From Rana temporaria (Eukaryota; Chordata; Amphibia; Anura; Ranidae), in NCBI RefSeq assembly GCF_905171775.1, contig NC_053491.1:297444799-297508798 (forward strand): a DNA stretch of 64,000 nt. The letters run 5' to 3'. Numbering within the stretch: the stretch's first letter is position 1; every line of letters begins with the position of its first letter. The translations under genes were made by a program, and so were the position numbers. The notes under the pieces are model-generated. The model ran no database searches, had not been told where the DNA came from, and saw only the letters and a list, made by a program, of their open reading frames with translations. Shown here in pieces: positions 1-10,890 of this stretch.

Positions 1-1070
1 CTTCTCAGGGGCTGCTCGTTCTGGTCAAGCCAGTTAGCTGCATCCTTGGCCGACTCAAAGAATTGTGCCTGCCCATTTACTATCACCCGCAACTTGGCCG
101 GGTACAACATGGCGTATGGTAGCTGCAACTGCCTAAGCCGGCATTTCACATCAAAGAACTTTGCTCTGCGTCTCTGCACCTCCGCCGAGAAGTCAGGATA
201 AAAGGACACTCTGGCTCCTTGTGCTGTATGTTGGCCCATTCCCTCGCCTGGCGTAGCACTGTTTCTCTATCTCTGTAGTGCAGCAGTTTTGCCAGCATTG
301 GCCTGGGAGGCCCTCTAGGTGGTGGTGGGCGAGCCGGCACCCTGTGGGCGCGCCCCACCGCAAACAGGGGAGAAAACGTGTTTTTCCCAAATATGTCCAG
401 CAACCACCCCTCCACATAGGTCGTGGGGTCCCTACCCTCCAACTTCTCAGGGAGTCCCACAATGCGTATATTATTTCTCCTGAGGCGGTTCTCAAAATCC
501 TCAGCCCTGTCAGTGGCCTCCCTCACCAGTTGATAGGCAGCTTTGGCTTCTCTTTCTATGGGGGTCAAATGATCTTCTAGGTCGCTCACCCTGCTTTCCA
601 CGGCCGTGGTGCGTTCTCTAATTTTTTGTAAATCCTGTCGCAGCAGCGACAATTCTTCCCGCATGGTGTTCACTGAGGCATTGCCAAGATTAACCGCCTG
701 AGGATATCTGCCAGTGTGGGTTGAGCAGCTCCATTTGCATCTGTGCCATTAGTGTTTTGGGCCCCAGAATCAGCCTGATCTGATTCCTCACTCTCACGGT
801 GCTCAGCTAAGATGGCCGCCTGTGTCCCAGTCAATTCAGGTTCAATGTGCCTGTATTGCCCTGCAGCATCAGTCCCGTGAGCCCATTCATTTTCTGGGTA
901 TAATAAATCATGTCCTTGGGAGCCTCCTTACCCTGTGTTTTCGGCGGCCTCTGTGCTTTAGGACCATGCTCCTTCATCTTGTCAGCGCCTCGTGGGGTGC
1001 CCTTCACTGTGAGCGCGGCCGCGCCATCTTGGAAATCAGGACCCGAATCAAAGAGCCCTTTTTGGACCAT
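1..1070 (-). pseudogene. L1 ORF1 protein (RNA-binding chaperone), frameshifted
   Basis: ORF1p of L1-clade LINEs is a trimeric nucleic-acid chaperone that packages element RNA. Here the order is an N-terminal variable region (KMKEHGPKAQR), a coiled-coil stretch (SLLRQDLQKIRERTT), the hallmark NRLRRNNIRIVGLPE, then a proline-rich linker (RAHRVPARPPPPRG). After a frameshift near 200 comes the C-terminal domain, readable to base 1 (YPDFSAEVQRRRAKF, then AMLYPAKLRVIVNG). The same blocks occur in the same order in the intact ORF1 at 54356-55363, which makes the assignment firm. At least two frameshifts are present, one near 200 and one between about 675 and 830, so this copy is dead. The true start codon is uncertain. 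Confidence 0.8.
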
Positions 1071-1216
1071 TCCTCTGGTGCAGAGAGCTGGCGGAGGTTC
1101 CCCTGAGATCCCGGGATCAGTGGCTGCAGCATATAGCAGCGGAAGGTCAGTAGCTTGGCTGAGGGAGGATCGGTCACGCTATGGCCTCTCACATGCCGGT
1201 CCAGGCCACGCCCCCA
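1..1216 (-). mobile_element. L1/Tx1-clade LINE, 5' portion (runs off the left edge)
   Basis: The minus strand starts near 1216 with the G-rich start GGGGGCGTGGCC and runs into a broken ORF1. Another L1 in this window (54214 onward) begins with the very similar GGGGGCGTGTCC, so 1216 is taken as the true 5' end. Only the 5' UTR and ORF1 lie in the window; ORF2 would be to the left of position 1. Confidence 0.75.
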
Positions 1217-1742
1217 TTGTTTCATTTTCAAACCATAACTTGAATTTGGAAAGTTGGCAGACCTTTTATACAATTCATCTGAACCTTGTTTTAAGGTTAT
1301 GTTTGTGATCTTCCCTGTGCTAGGTACTGAAAATCTTCCATATGGAGATTGACCAAGAAGCAGAGAAATTGAGATCAAACTGTCGAAAAATAATATAGAC
1401 AACCAAAAAAAAGCTGTCAAATCAAGTGATATTCTACAGAAGGTTATTATCACTTTGCATACAGCCCAGTAGAGTAACCTAGTGACAACCTGTTTGGGTA
1501 GAAAGTCTTCAACCAGCAATGGATACTAAAACACAAATGCAGACCCATGGTTGGGGAGCTTGAGGGGCATATTTTAAGGATGAAGACTTCACGGCCAGAT
1601 AAAACACCTGCACGGCTTTAGGTGAAGTATATAAAGAGCTACAAACCTTCACTGATGTACAGGGGACACATTATGGTGCTCGGTGGGGCCCGTCCAAAAA
1701 ATACAATAAAGAAGAACCCCCTGAGACGCTCTGCCCAGGGCC
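1217..1742. other. AT-rich spacer or 5' UTR of the next L1
   Basis: No coding signal was recognised on either strand. It lies directly upstream of the plus-strand L1 ORF1 starting near 1743 and may be that element's 5' UTR. An ORF of 171 codons on the minus strand (1004-1519) spans the boundary of two repeats and has no recognisable domain. Confidence 0.4.
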
Positions 1743-3471
1743 ATGTCTAAAATGGCACCTGCCCCTCACCTCACACAAGATATTCTCGTGCTGCTAAGCA
1801 GAGGCAGAAACCGCAGCCACAGGATGACACAGCTGACTCAGCTGAATCTGATATTGAATATACTCCTTCACAAACTGAAGTATTAGACACTTTACATCCT
1901 AATATTATAAAACAGTTTGAAAAGATGCTACAGAAAGCACTGAAGCAGACATCAAAACACATCACAGAAAGCCTGACTAAAGAAATCAGAGAATTAGGCC
2001 AGCATACATCAGACCTAGAAAATAGTAGTAGAAGATGTGGAAACAAATGTACAGTCTCATGTTTGCAAATTGGAAAATCTTAAAGAGGAAAAGCTCACTT
2101 TACAAATGCGTTTGGAAGATTTTGAAAATAGAGCACATCGTTCTAATCTGCGCATCCGTGGAATTCTTGAGGCAATTGTTGATCTTCAAATCGACCATCA
2201 CTGCTTTTTTACAAGAACTAATGCCGTCAATCCCAAATGATCGATTGGAACTTGATAGAATGCCATGCAAAACTGAAGGTCCACCTTGCGATATAAATCG
2301 TAAAAAATTGCATTTCTTTCGCACCAAAGAGCAAATTTTGGCTGCAGCAGGAGGAAACGACTCCCTCACTTTTCAAGTTCACACCTACCAGCTATTTGCT
2401 GATCTTTCCCCAATTACAGTCGATAAAAGGCGGGCCTTAAAACCTCTTACAGCTTATCAATGGGGATTCCCGTTGTTAAGTACCTGGTATGTTTAGAGTC
2501 TGGTTGTAGGAGGCCTCTCTTACGGCTCTGGTTCACGAGCCACTGAAGTGGAAACAGCAGACTCGGAGCACAGCGGGGTAGGAGTGCCGATGCAGTGATG
2601 AATAGATGTAGGTGGCTGAGTCTCTCTGGCGGGAAGGTGCAGACGACACTGAGGCAGAAGAGGGGGTCAGCGACCCTGACAGGTGATACGACTGCAATGG
2701 CAACAAGCTGATGAAGAAAGCAGATAAATAGGAAGCAAGAAACAGCAGGGTCAGGCAAGCCGGGTCACAACGGATAATCAGATGGTTCAGATGCAGGTAA
2801 CTGAAGCATAGTCGTGGTGCAAGCAGGTGGGTCTGGCAACGGTGGGTCCAATCAGAAGGGTAGTCAAACAACCCGGAGTCAGGGATTAGAGAGATACGGA
2901 TAGTCAACAAGCCGGGTCAAGGTTCAGTCAGTAATTCAGGATCAGGTTTCAGGATCAGGTTTCACGTGTAAGTTCACTCCAAAACTGCAGATCAGGCAGC
3001 AATGTGTTTGAGTCCAGCAATGGCTTTTAAAGTGTTCTTTGGCGCCAAAAACGTGCACACGCGCGCTCCCGCTATCGTGCATGCGCGCGTGCCCGTTGTG
3101 CACGCGCGCGCCCCCGTTGCGCAGGCGTGCAGGAAGTGCAGCGGTGTGTCAACATGGAGGAACCCTGTTGTTTCCTCAGAAACGAGGATGGATGAGGCTG
3201 GGAAGTAAGTCCCTGACACCCGTTTTCTGTACGTTTTACCTATCAAGGTACCAAATACACCTGCAGATCTTATGATGAGTTGCAAAGTACCCTGCAAAAT
3301 CGACATCTCTTAGATAGATCTTATACTTTAAGTGGTCCTCGTCATCGTACTACTACACCTGATCCATTACAAGATTTCTCTAATGCCAATGATGAGAGAA
3401 TTCGCCAAAACTCATTTAAACGCAGTCGTCGCAATTCTCCTGATGAAGACCTTGCAGATACTATGGACTGA
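1743..3471 (+). pseudogene. L1 ORF1 protein, frameshifted and split by an LTR-like insertion
   Basis: From ATG 1743 the frame gives MSKMAPAP, then shifts to a hydrophilic N-terminus (SAESDIEYTPSQ) and a coiled coil (LENLKEEKLTLQMRLEDFEN). The ORF1 hallmark HRSNLRIRGI follows at about 2140. The C-terminal domain runs LELDRMPC, KLHFFRTKEQILAAA, HTYQLFADLSPITVDKR and stops near 2489 at the LTR-like insertion. It resumes at about 3219 as HPFSVRFTYQGTKYTC and ends SPDEDLADTMD at the stop at 3469-3471. Frameshifts lie near 1790, 2035 and 2165. The family differs clearly from the ORF1 at 54356: it is more AT-rich, with a long serine/arginine tail after the C-terminal domain. Confidence 0.8.
2490..3218 (-). 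mobile_element. LTR-like insertion (solo LTR) in L1 ORF1
   Basis: About 729 bp interrupts ORF1 between the codons for KYL and HPFS. On the minus strand it begins TGTCAGGGACTT and ends ACTCTAAACA, so it has the TG...CA ends of an LTR. It contains a GC-rich block with alternating purine-pyrimidine (about 3050-3125) and C/T-rich stretches, but no coding sequence. A 5-bp target duplication is not evident in the flanks, so a solo LTR is an inference. Part of it (2736-3218) is repeated in the inverted arm at 6690-7168. Confidence 0.5.
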
Positions 3472-4262
3472 TAGATCCATATAACCCTTCTTTTTTTGGA
3501 TTCTATTTTGCAAGCATGTTCTGCTTTTCTCTTATATGCCATTAGAAGTGTTGGCAAATGTTAACATCATTACCCTCAGTTCATCCTTATTTGATAACAT
3601 TATGAGTGAATAGAGCTCACTCTTACCCCTAACCTAATTATTTCTAAAAATTACTCTTTTTGTGCACCAAATTTATAGCTTACTTCCCCTTTTTTTTTCT
3701 CACCTTTCCTCTTGCCCTTATTAATTAACTGGTTAACAACTCTAGTACATAAGTTTATACCCTCCATAGATGTGTAATATGTCTCAAACCAATGTTTTTC
3801 TACACCCTCCTTTCCCATAGCCCCCCTTTTTTTTACCCGCCCCTTTTTACCCATTCCTTTTTTCCTTATCCCTTTACTTATCGTTTATTATAGCCGATTT
3901 TGGATGTTAGCATACTTTGCTTTTACATATATGTTTTGGCTGTCGTGGTCTTGGGAGACTGTCACTGCTCTACCCATATTTCGATCTTTGGGTATTCCTC
4001 CTTCCTGTTATTTGGGGGAATTCCCTGGATAGCTACTAGGCCTCTGGGCTCGCATTTTTGTGTACCCAGTACGCCACTCTCTTACTTATCCGCATAATTA
4101 AATTCAATGATGATTGTCTACATAAACCTAATCCCTTTCCTTTATCTTACATTTATCTTACATTCCTTCCTACTTTTCTACTGGTTCCTACTCTTCTCTG
4201 AGAAAAGTGTAACAACACAAATTGTAAAGACTAGGTACTATATGTCTTCTATACCCTTCCTA
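3472..4262 (+). other. L1 inter-ORF region
   Basis: AT-rich and pyrimidine-rich sequence between the ORF1 stop and the ORF2 start, with C/T runs around 3690-3860. Several short open frames occur in both directions but carry no domain. The mirror copy is 5644-6434. Confidence 0.6.
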
Positions 4263-4652
4263 TGGCTCCTTTAAATGTACAGGGTTTGAATATACCACAA
4301 TAACAAACAAAGGTTTTTCGCTCATTGGCATCAACCAAGGCACATGTTGTGTGTCTCCAGGAGACTCACTTTACTGTTACAGCAACTCCCAAATATTTTG
4401 GCCCTTTTTACCCATACGTTTTTACGGCTTCTGCTGAAACCAAGCAAAGAGGAGTATTGGTGACATTCCATCGCACAACACCTTTCTCTCTCCAAAAAGA
4501 GATCAAAGGACCCTGAATGGAGATACCTGATACTAACAGTTTTTTTTATCTGATTCTCCAATCACAGTGGTATCCTATAATGCCCCAAACAAAACTCCAA
4601 CATTTCTTTCCCACTTGCTACATGTGATCGGTACCCACAAAATGGGCACACT
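4263..4652 (+). pseudogene. L1 ORF2 N-terminus (AP-like endonuclease), interrupted
   Basis: ORF2 starts at ATG 4263 (MAPLNVQGLNIPQ, followed by a stop codon). It then gives the endonuclease N-terminal motif AHVVCLQETHF and the block YPYVFTASAETKQRGV. The QETH motif carries the metal-binding glutamate of the EEP nuclease fold that nicks target DNA. The reading continues to THKMGTL at about 4650, where the TTAA MITE begins. There is an in-frame stop near 4303 and a frameshift near 4515. Confidence 0.75.
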
Positions 4653-7600
4653 GTTGGCCGCTTCAGCCCCAGACCATTTCGCTGGCCAAAGACAGGTCAC
4701 TTTTTGCGATTCGGCACTGCATCGATTTAGCTGACAATTGCGCGACGTAGCTGCCAAACAAAAATTGACATCTTTTTTTTTCCCCACAAATAGAGCTTTC
4801 TTTTGGTGGCATTTGATCACCTATGTGTTTTTTTTATGCGCTATAAACAAAGAAAGAGCGACAATTTTGAAAAAAAATGCAATATTTTTTACTTTTTGCT
4901 ATAATAAATATGCCCCAAAAAATATATAAAAAAAACTTTCTTTCCTCTTTCCTAAACTGAGGAAAGAAAGTTTTTTATATATATTTTTTGGGGCATATTT
5001 ATTATAGCAAAAAGTAAAAAATATTGCATTTTTTTTCAAAATTGTCGCTCTTTTTTTGTTTATAGCGCATAAAAAAAACACATAGGTGATCAAATGCCAC
5101 CAAAAGAAAGCTCTATTTGTGGGGGAAAAAAAAGATGTCAATTTTTGTTTGGCAGCTACGTCGCGCAATTGTCAGCTAAATCGACGCAGTGCCGAATCGC
5201 AAAAAGTGACCTGTCTTTGGCCAGCGAAATGGTCTGGGGCTGAAGCGGCCAACAGTGTGCCCATTTTGTGGGTACCGATCACATGTAGAAAGTGGGAAAG
5301 AAATGTTGGAGTTTTGTTTGGGGCATTATAGGATACCACTGTGATTGGAGAATCAGATAAAAAAAACTGTTAGTATCAGGTATCTCCATTCAGGGTCCTT
5401 TGATCTCTTTTTGGAGAGAGAAAGGTGTTGTGCGATGGAATGCCACCAATACTCCTCTTTGCTTGGTTTCAGCAGAAGCCGTAAAAACGTATGGGTAAAA
5501 AGGGCCAAAATATTTGGGAGTTGCTGTAACAGTAAAGTGAGTCTCCTAGAGACACACAACATGTGCCTTGGTTGATGCCAATGAGCGAAAAACCTTTGTT
5601 TGTTACTGTGGTATATTCAAACCCTGTACATTTAAAGGAGCCATAGGAAGGGGATAGAAGACATATAGTACCTAGTCTTTACAATTTGTGTTGTTACACT
5701 TTTCTCAGAGAAGAGTAGGAACCAGTAGAAAAGTAGGAAGGAATGTAAGATAAATGTAAGATAAAGGAAAGGGATTAGGTTTATGTAGACAATCATCATT
5801 GAATTTAATTATGCGGATAAGTAAGAGAGTGGCGTACTGGGTACACAAAAATGCGAGCCCAGAGGCCTAGTAGCTATCCAGGGAATTCCCCCAAATAACA
5901 GGAAGGAGGAATACCCAAAGATCGAAATATGGGTAGAGCAGTGACAGTCTCCCAAGACCACGACAGCCAAAACATATTATGTAAAAGCAAAGTATGCTAA
6001 CATCCAAAATCGGCTATAATAAACGATAAGTAAAGGGATAAGGAAAAAAGGAATGGGTAAAAAGGGGCGGGTAAAAAAAGGGGGGCTATGGGAAAGGAGG
6101 GTGTAGAAAAACATTGGTTTGAGACATATTACACATCTATGGAGGGTATAAACTTATGTACTAGAGTTGTTAACCAGTTAATTAATAAGGGCAAGAGGAA
6201 AGGTGAGAAAAAAAAGGGGAAGTAAGCTATAAATTTGGTGCACAAAAAGAGTAATTTTTAGAAACAATTAGGTTAGGGGTAAGAGTGAGCTCTATTCACT
6301 CATAATGTTATCAAATAAGGATGAACTGAGGGTAATGATGTTAACATTTGCCAACACTTCCAAGAGGCATATAAGAGAAAAGCAGAACATGCTTGCAAAA
6401 TAGAATCCAAAAAAAGAAGGGTTATATGGATCTATCAGTCCATAGTATCTGCAAGGTCTTCATCAGGAGAATTGCGACGACTGCGTTTAAATGAGTTTTG
6501 GCGAATTCTCTCATCATTGGCATTGGAGAAATCTTGTAATGGATCAGGTGTAGTAGTACGATGACGAGGACCACTTAAAGTATAAGATCTATCTAAGAGA
6601 TGTCGATTTTGCAGGGTACTTTGCAACTCATCATAAGATCTGCAGGTGTATTTGGTACCTTGATGGGTAAAACGTACAGAAAACGGGTGTCAGGGACTTA
6701 CTTCCCAGCCTCATCCATCCTCGTTTCTGAGGAAACAACAGGGTTCCTCCATGTTGACACACCGCTGCACTTCCCGCACGCGTGCAACAGGGGCGCGCGC
6801 ATGCACAACGGGCGCGCGCGCATGCACGATAGCGGGAGCGTGCGTGTGCACGTTTTTGGTGCCAAAGAACACTTTAAAAGCCATTGCTGGACTCAAACAC
6901 ATTGCTGCCTGATCTGCAGTTTTGGAGTGAACTTACACGTGAAACCTGATCCTGAAACCTGATCCTGAATTACTGACTGAACCTTGACCCGGCTTGTTGA
7001 CTATCCGTATCTCTCTAATCCCTGACTCCGGCTTGTTTGACTACCCTTCTGATTGGACCCACCATTGCCAGACCCACCTGCTTGCACCACGACTACGCTT
7101 CAGTTACCTGCATCTGAACCATCTGATTATCCGTTGTGACCCGGCTTGCCTGACCCTGCTGTTTCTTGAATCGGCCTTTTTTTTAGGCCGATTCGTATTC
7201 TTCTACATATTTTTGGTAAAAAAAAAAAAAAAAAATCGCAATAAGCGTTTGATAGGTTTGCGCAAAATTTATAGCATCTACAAAATAGGGGATCGTTTTA
7301 TGGAATTTTTATTAATATTTTTTTTTTACTAGTAATGGCGGTGATCTGCGATTTTTATTGTGACCGGACACATCGGACACTTTTGACACATTTTTGGGAC
7401 CATTGTCATTTTTACAGCGATCAGTGCTATAAAAATGCACCGATTACTGTAAAAATGTCACTGGCAGTGAAGGGGTTAATCACTAGGTGGCGCTGGAGGG
7501 GTTAAGTCAGTACTAGTGAGTGATTCTTACTGTTAGGGGGTGTGGCTACGAGTGACACGTCACTGAAGAGTGTTCCCGGGACCCGCAAGGCACGCGGCGG

Positions 7601-7714
7601 GAGCACGCAATGTGCCTGCTGGGCAGCAAATTTAAAGAGACGTACAGGAGCACCCATTTGCCTGCCCGTTTCATTGTGTCGACATACATCTGCGTGCGGC
7701 GGTCAGCAAGTGGC
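4653..7714 (+). mobile_element. TTAA-target MITE (copy 1), split by the inverted duplication
   Basis: The first half, 4653-4946, resembles the start of the copy at 18728 (GCTTCAGCCCCAGACCAT against CTTAAGCCCCGGACCAT, then ACAATTGCGC and the poly-A/T hairpin region). The second half, about 7182-7714, resembles its remainder (GGCCGATTCGTATTC, ACTAGTAATGGCGG, GACACATTTTTGGGAC) and ends GGTCAGCAAGTGGCTAA. Flanking TTAA copies have decayed (TTGG on the left, CTAA on the right). The right arm of the palindrome (4960-7168) sits exactly between the halves. L1 ORF2 resumes immediately after 7714. Confidence 0.75.
4960..7168 (-). repeat. Right arm of the palindrome: inverted copy of 2736-4950
   Basis: It contains no independent genes. 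On the minus strand it holds copies of the L1 ORF2 start (5345-5640 region), the inter-ORF region (5644-6434), the ORF1 C-terminus (6435-6690) and part of the LTR-like insertion (6690-7168). The outer junction at 7165-7195 forms a small secondary hairpin, GAATCGGCCT and AGGCCGATTC separated by a T run. The open frames seen here in either direction are mirror images of left-arm frames. Confidence 0.88.
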
Positions 7715-9245
7715 TAATCTGTGGTGGCTCAAACCAAGTCCTTTATCCATTCTTAGACAAATCTCCAATACCTAATCCCGAAAGCATACCTTCCAACAAT
7801 TACTCCAACAGAACTCTTTATTAGACGTGAAAATAATCGTACAAAGTGACAATTAACTTTTTATTCCTATCCACATAAGTCATTCTCTCGAATAGATCAC
7901 ATATTGATTGCAATAGGCATAACCCCAGGAACTCCTTTCCTCTTCACTTACACCATTTGCGTGGACAGACCACAGTGCTGTACTAACAACATTTGCTTCT
8001 TTAATTCCCAAAGCACATGACCCCACATGGCTTATTAATAATTCCATATTATCATATCCATCCCATTCCTTAGATTTGGAAAAAGCTTTAAAGGAATATC
8101 TGGTTAATAATGCGACTGCCGACATCCCCTCTATGACACTTTGGGAAGCGCATAAACCGTTGATTAGAGGTGTTTGTATTCGCCAGGCTTCTTTTCTCAA
8201 AAAAATAAAACTCCTAATGCAGCAAAAACTAGAAGCAGAATTTAATTCTGCATGTGCTCTTCCAATCAAACCCCTCTCCTGCGACAAAATTAAAAATTAG
8301 ATAAAGCACGCCTTGATCTTGACCTTTTCCTTTCGGACTCAGCGGATAAAACGATACGTAAATGCAGACACCTATTTTATTTTAAAGCCAATAAACCTAG
8401 TACATTTCTGGCTAGGGCCCTTAATAAGATAAATTGCCCCTCTAAACCAATACGATTGAAGTTATCCCATGATGTATATACCAGCAACCCTTCAAAAAAC
8501 ATCTTGCCTCCCTATATAAAAGGGTAGATACTTTAGAACAGACCTCAGTAGACTCTCTTTTCTTAATTTACTCTTCCAACTATTCCCCCAGCTCATCGCG
8601 AGTGCCTTGAAAGCCCTATAACCACTAGTGAACTCCTGATGGCCATTAAATCCCTTAAGTTGAATAAAACGCCCAGGCCCAGATGGCTTTTCAGCCTTAT
8701 ATTACAAATAATTTGCTTCTATCATAAGTCCAGTATTTACTGAAGCCCTTAATTCTCTATTAAACGGACATACCTTTAGAACTGAAACTTTAACTGCAAT
8801 TATTTCAATGATATCTAAACCCCACTCTGATGAAACATCTTGCTCTAATTACAGACCCATCTCACTACTTAATTTAGACATCAAACTTCTAGCGAAAGTT
8901 TTAGCAACTCGCCTAAACAATATAGTTGGCTCTTTAATACATAAAGATCAAGTAGGCTTCATCTCAATGCGTCAAGCGGGGCATAACATACGTAGAGCAG
9001 CACTATTGATGCATATTGCCAAATCAAGGAAAATCCCACTTTGTTTTTTATCTCTAGATATCAAAAAAGCATTTGATACAGTTTTGTGGCTCTGCCGACG
9101 CTATGTCCTACAAAACTGGGGATTTTGCCCCCATTTTCTTAGTTGGATCTCTTCTTTATATGATAAACCCAAGGCATATGTAAAATATGCAGGGGTGGAC
9201 TTAGCCCCCTGGAGAAGAGTCCCTCGTGGACATTACGGTTCCTTA
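7715..9245 (+). pseudogene. L1 ORF2, endonuclease C-terminus to reverse transcriptase, truncated
   Basis: Continues the ORF2 begun at 4263. The readable blocks are CGGSNQVLYPFLDKSP, the endonuclease motif FSRIDHILI (about 7885-7910) and a decayed WTDHSAV-like block. RT motifs follow: RPISLLNLDIKLLAKVLA (about 8850), DQVGFISMRQAGHN (about 8950) and LSLDIKKAFDTV with the first catalytic aspartate (about 9050). The YADD block is absent because the element stops at about 9245. Several stops and frameshifts occur between 7800 and 8800. It encodes no functional protein. Confidence 0.8.
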
Positions 9246-10890
9246 TTTTTTTCTTCTTTTTTTTTCGTTTTGAATGGGGTCCTAACAGTCTGCCTAACTT
9301 TTGCTTTAACAGGTTGTGCCCAATTTGCATGGATCTGAATATTAGGGGGGGGGGTTCTCCCTTGTACTGTGCCCTTCCAGTTGTTGCTTGGGTGTGGGGC
9401 TGCCTTCGCCCTTTACTTTTGGACTTGTGCAGTATATTTATGAACAAAATGTCTATTTTCATGTATTATAGCTACGCAGTGTGTGGTAACTAGTTGGAAT
9501 GTGTGGGGCCTGGGGGACAGAGTGAAACGGCTGGCAGTGGAGCACATGCTTAAACGTCTGGGCTCCTCCGTGGTGTGCCTACAGGAGACCCATATGCTGC
9601 CCGGCCAGGTATCTCCGTTCTCTTCTAGGGTGTATGGTACACAGTTTAACTCTGCCTTCTCGTCCTACGCCAGAGGAGTTAGTATACTGATTGGTACAAA
9701 TCAGTGGAAATCCTTAAGACCTTGTCCACTTTCTTGTCACGTCACCCAGGTGTTCCTGCTCTTATTATTAAGGGGATTTTAATAATTTTTTGAGTGCAGA
9801 TCTTAACAAATTTTCTCCTGGGGCATCGGCAGCCAACCCGAGAGGGGGCCCGACACCCTTCGCCAGGCTTTTACAGGAGCTGGAGTTGAGGGATGTTTGG
9901 AGGCTCAGCCATCCACAGAAGAAATGTTACTCATGCCATTCTGCTTTGCATAAGGGCCTTTCTAGAATTGACCTTGGACTAGGCAATAGTGAGACGCTTC
10001 CCCTGGTGTCCTCCGTGCGGTATGAGGCAAGAACTATTTCAGACCATTCCACCTTATGTGTTGTAGTAACGACGTCCAGAATCTCTAAGCGGGCCTGTTG
10101 GAAGCTCAACCTGTTCTGGTTGTTACTGTTCCCGACCCCTGATCCCGTTCATGCTGATTTGGTTGCTTTTGTTAGGGTCAACAAACATTCTACGGGGCTT
10201 AGTATTTTTTGGGATGCACTTAAAGCTTATCTAAGGGGTCAGTTTATCAGGTCTATTAATGCAATTAAATCTGGGACTAGGTCTTGGGAGCAATTTGTGC
10301 TTCGGGAGGTTGAGAGGGCTGAGTCTGCTTTTGTTGACTCCCCCTCTGAACAGACTGAGAGGGCATGGCATGAAGCTCAAAATATCGCTAAACATGTAGT
10401 ACTAACTAAGACGGAAAATAAAAAAAAAATCTCCAACAAAAATACTATGAGGAGGGGGAGGGCACTGGCCACATGCTGGCTATGATGGAGAGATCGCAGA
10501 GGGGTTTAGCCCACATAGAGGTGATCACCACTCCTTTGGGGGCTCTATTATTGTCTCATGTGGATATTTTATCCACTTTCAGGGATTTTTATGCTGATGT
10601 GTATTCCTCTAGGGCATGGGTCTTCAAACTACGGCCCTCCAGTTGTTCAGGAACTACAATTCCCATCATGCCTAGTCATGTCTGTGAATGTCAGAGTTTT
10701 ACAATGCCTCATGGGATGTGTAGTTCCGCAACAGCTGGAGGGCCATAGTTTGAGGATCCCTGCTAGGGTGTCGCCTACAGTGGGGGAGATTGCCTCTTTT
10801 TTGGACCGATGTCACATTCCACGTCTAAAACTGGTCCTCCAGCATTCCCTCCCCCAAAAGAGGTTAATGGACTATGTCGGTACTTGGTAA
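9246..10890 (+). pseudogene. L1/Tx1 ORF2 fragment (second family), with inter-ORF leader
   Basis: 9246-9480 is a T-rich leader like the inter-ORF region at 55364-56108. ORF2 reads VTSWNVWGLGDRVKR and SSVVCLQETHML (endonuclease, 9483-9782). It continues from 9790 with LRDVWRLSHP, SRIDLGLG and ISDHSTLCV, the C-terminal endonuclease motifs. The linker region follows (ERAWHEAQNIAKHV, then LSTFRDFYADVYSSR). At 10615 a small hAT-like MITE interrupts the frame, which resumes as VSPTVGEIASFLDR and is lost near 10890. The RT domain is missing. There is a deletion inside the endonuclease around 9780 and at least two frameshifts. Confidence 0.78.
10615..10762. mobile_element. hAT-like MITE
   Basis: 148 bp with terminal inverted repeats of about 28 bp. 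The start is CATGGGTCTTCAAACT and the end AGTTTGAGGATCCCTG, and inner GGCCCTCCAG and CTGGAGGGCC also pair. The hexamer CTAGGG flanks both sides; hAT elements normally duplicate 8 bp, so two positions have changed or are shared. Removing it rejoins the L1 reading YSSR to VSPTV. Confidence 0.75.

Larger units (their letters stand above)
2736..7168. repeat. 2.2-kb near-perfect palindrome (inverted duplication)
   Basis: The left arm is 2736-4946 and the right arm 4960-7168, with a spacer of about 13 bp. Four blocks are mirrored in order: LTR piece, ORF1 C-terminus (3280-3471 against 6435-6626), ORF2 start (4331-4561 against 5345-5575) and the first half of a TTAA MITE. The mirrored 63-residue and 76-residue readings are identical. 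Spot-checked single-base differences include the codon at 3241-3250, the ATGCCATTAG stretch near 3540, and 4355, 4619 and 4721. More occur in the CpG-rich block at 3050-3140, mostly C/T or G/A. The arms are therefore very similar but not identical. Confidence 0.92.
1743..9245 (+). mobile_element. L1/Tx1-clade LINE with nested insertions
   Basis: ORF1 (1743-3471) and ORF2 (4263-4652 plus 7715-9245) are collinear and belong to one element. The element was entered by an LTR-like insertion (2490-3218) and by a TTAA MITE (4653-7714) that carries a large inverted duplication. ORF2 reading resumes after the MITE at the expected codon (...HKMGTL on the left, LCGGSNQ on the right), so the two parts were contiguous. 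The element is lost inside the reverse transcriptase domain around 9245, where the inter-ORF region of another L1 begins. Confidence 0.8.

Noticed and set aside
1004..1519. 171-codon minus-strand frame
   Set aside because: It spans the boundary of an L1 5' UTR and unrelated A/T-rich DNA and contains no recognisable motif.
4738..5168. Mirrored 63- and 89-codon phenylalanine-rich frames at the palindrome centre
   Set aside because: They arise from the A/T-rich interior of the TTAA MITE and have no domain.
4331..5575. Pair of identical 76-codon frames on opposite strands (4331-4561 and 5345-5575)
   Set aside because: They are antisense readings of the L1 ORF2 start, duplicated by the palindrome; they are not genes.
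2736..7168. Palindrome as a pure sequencing or assembly fold-back artefact
   Set aside because: The arms differ at several spot-checked bases, and the outer junctions join different sequences in a way that makes sense as nested insertion. Not fully excluded without read data.
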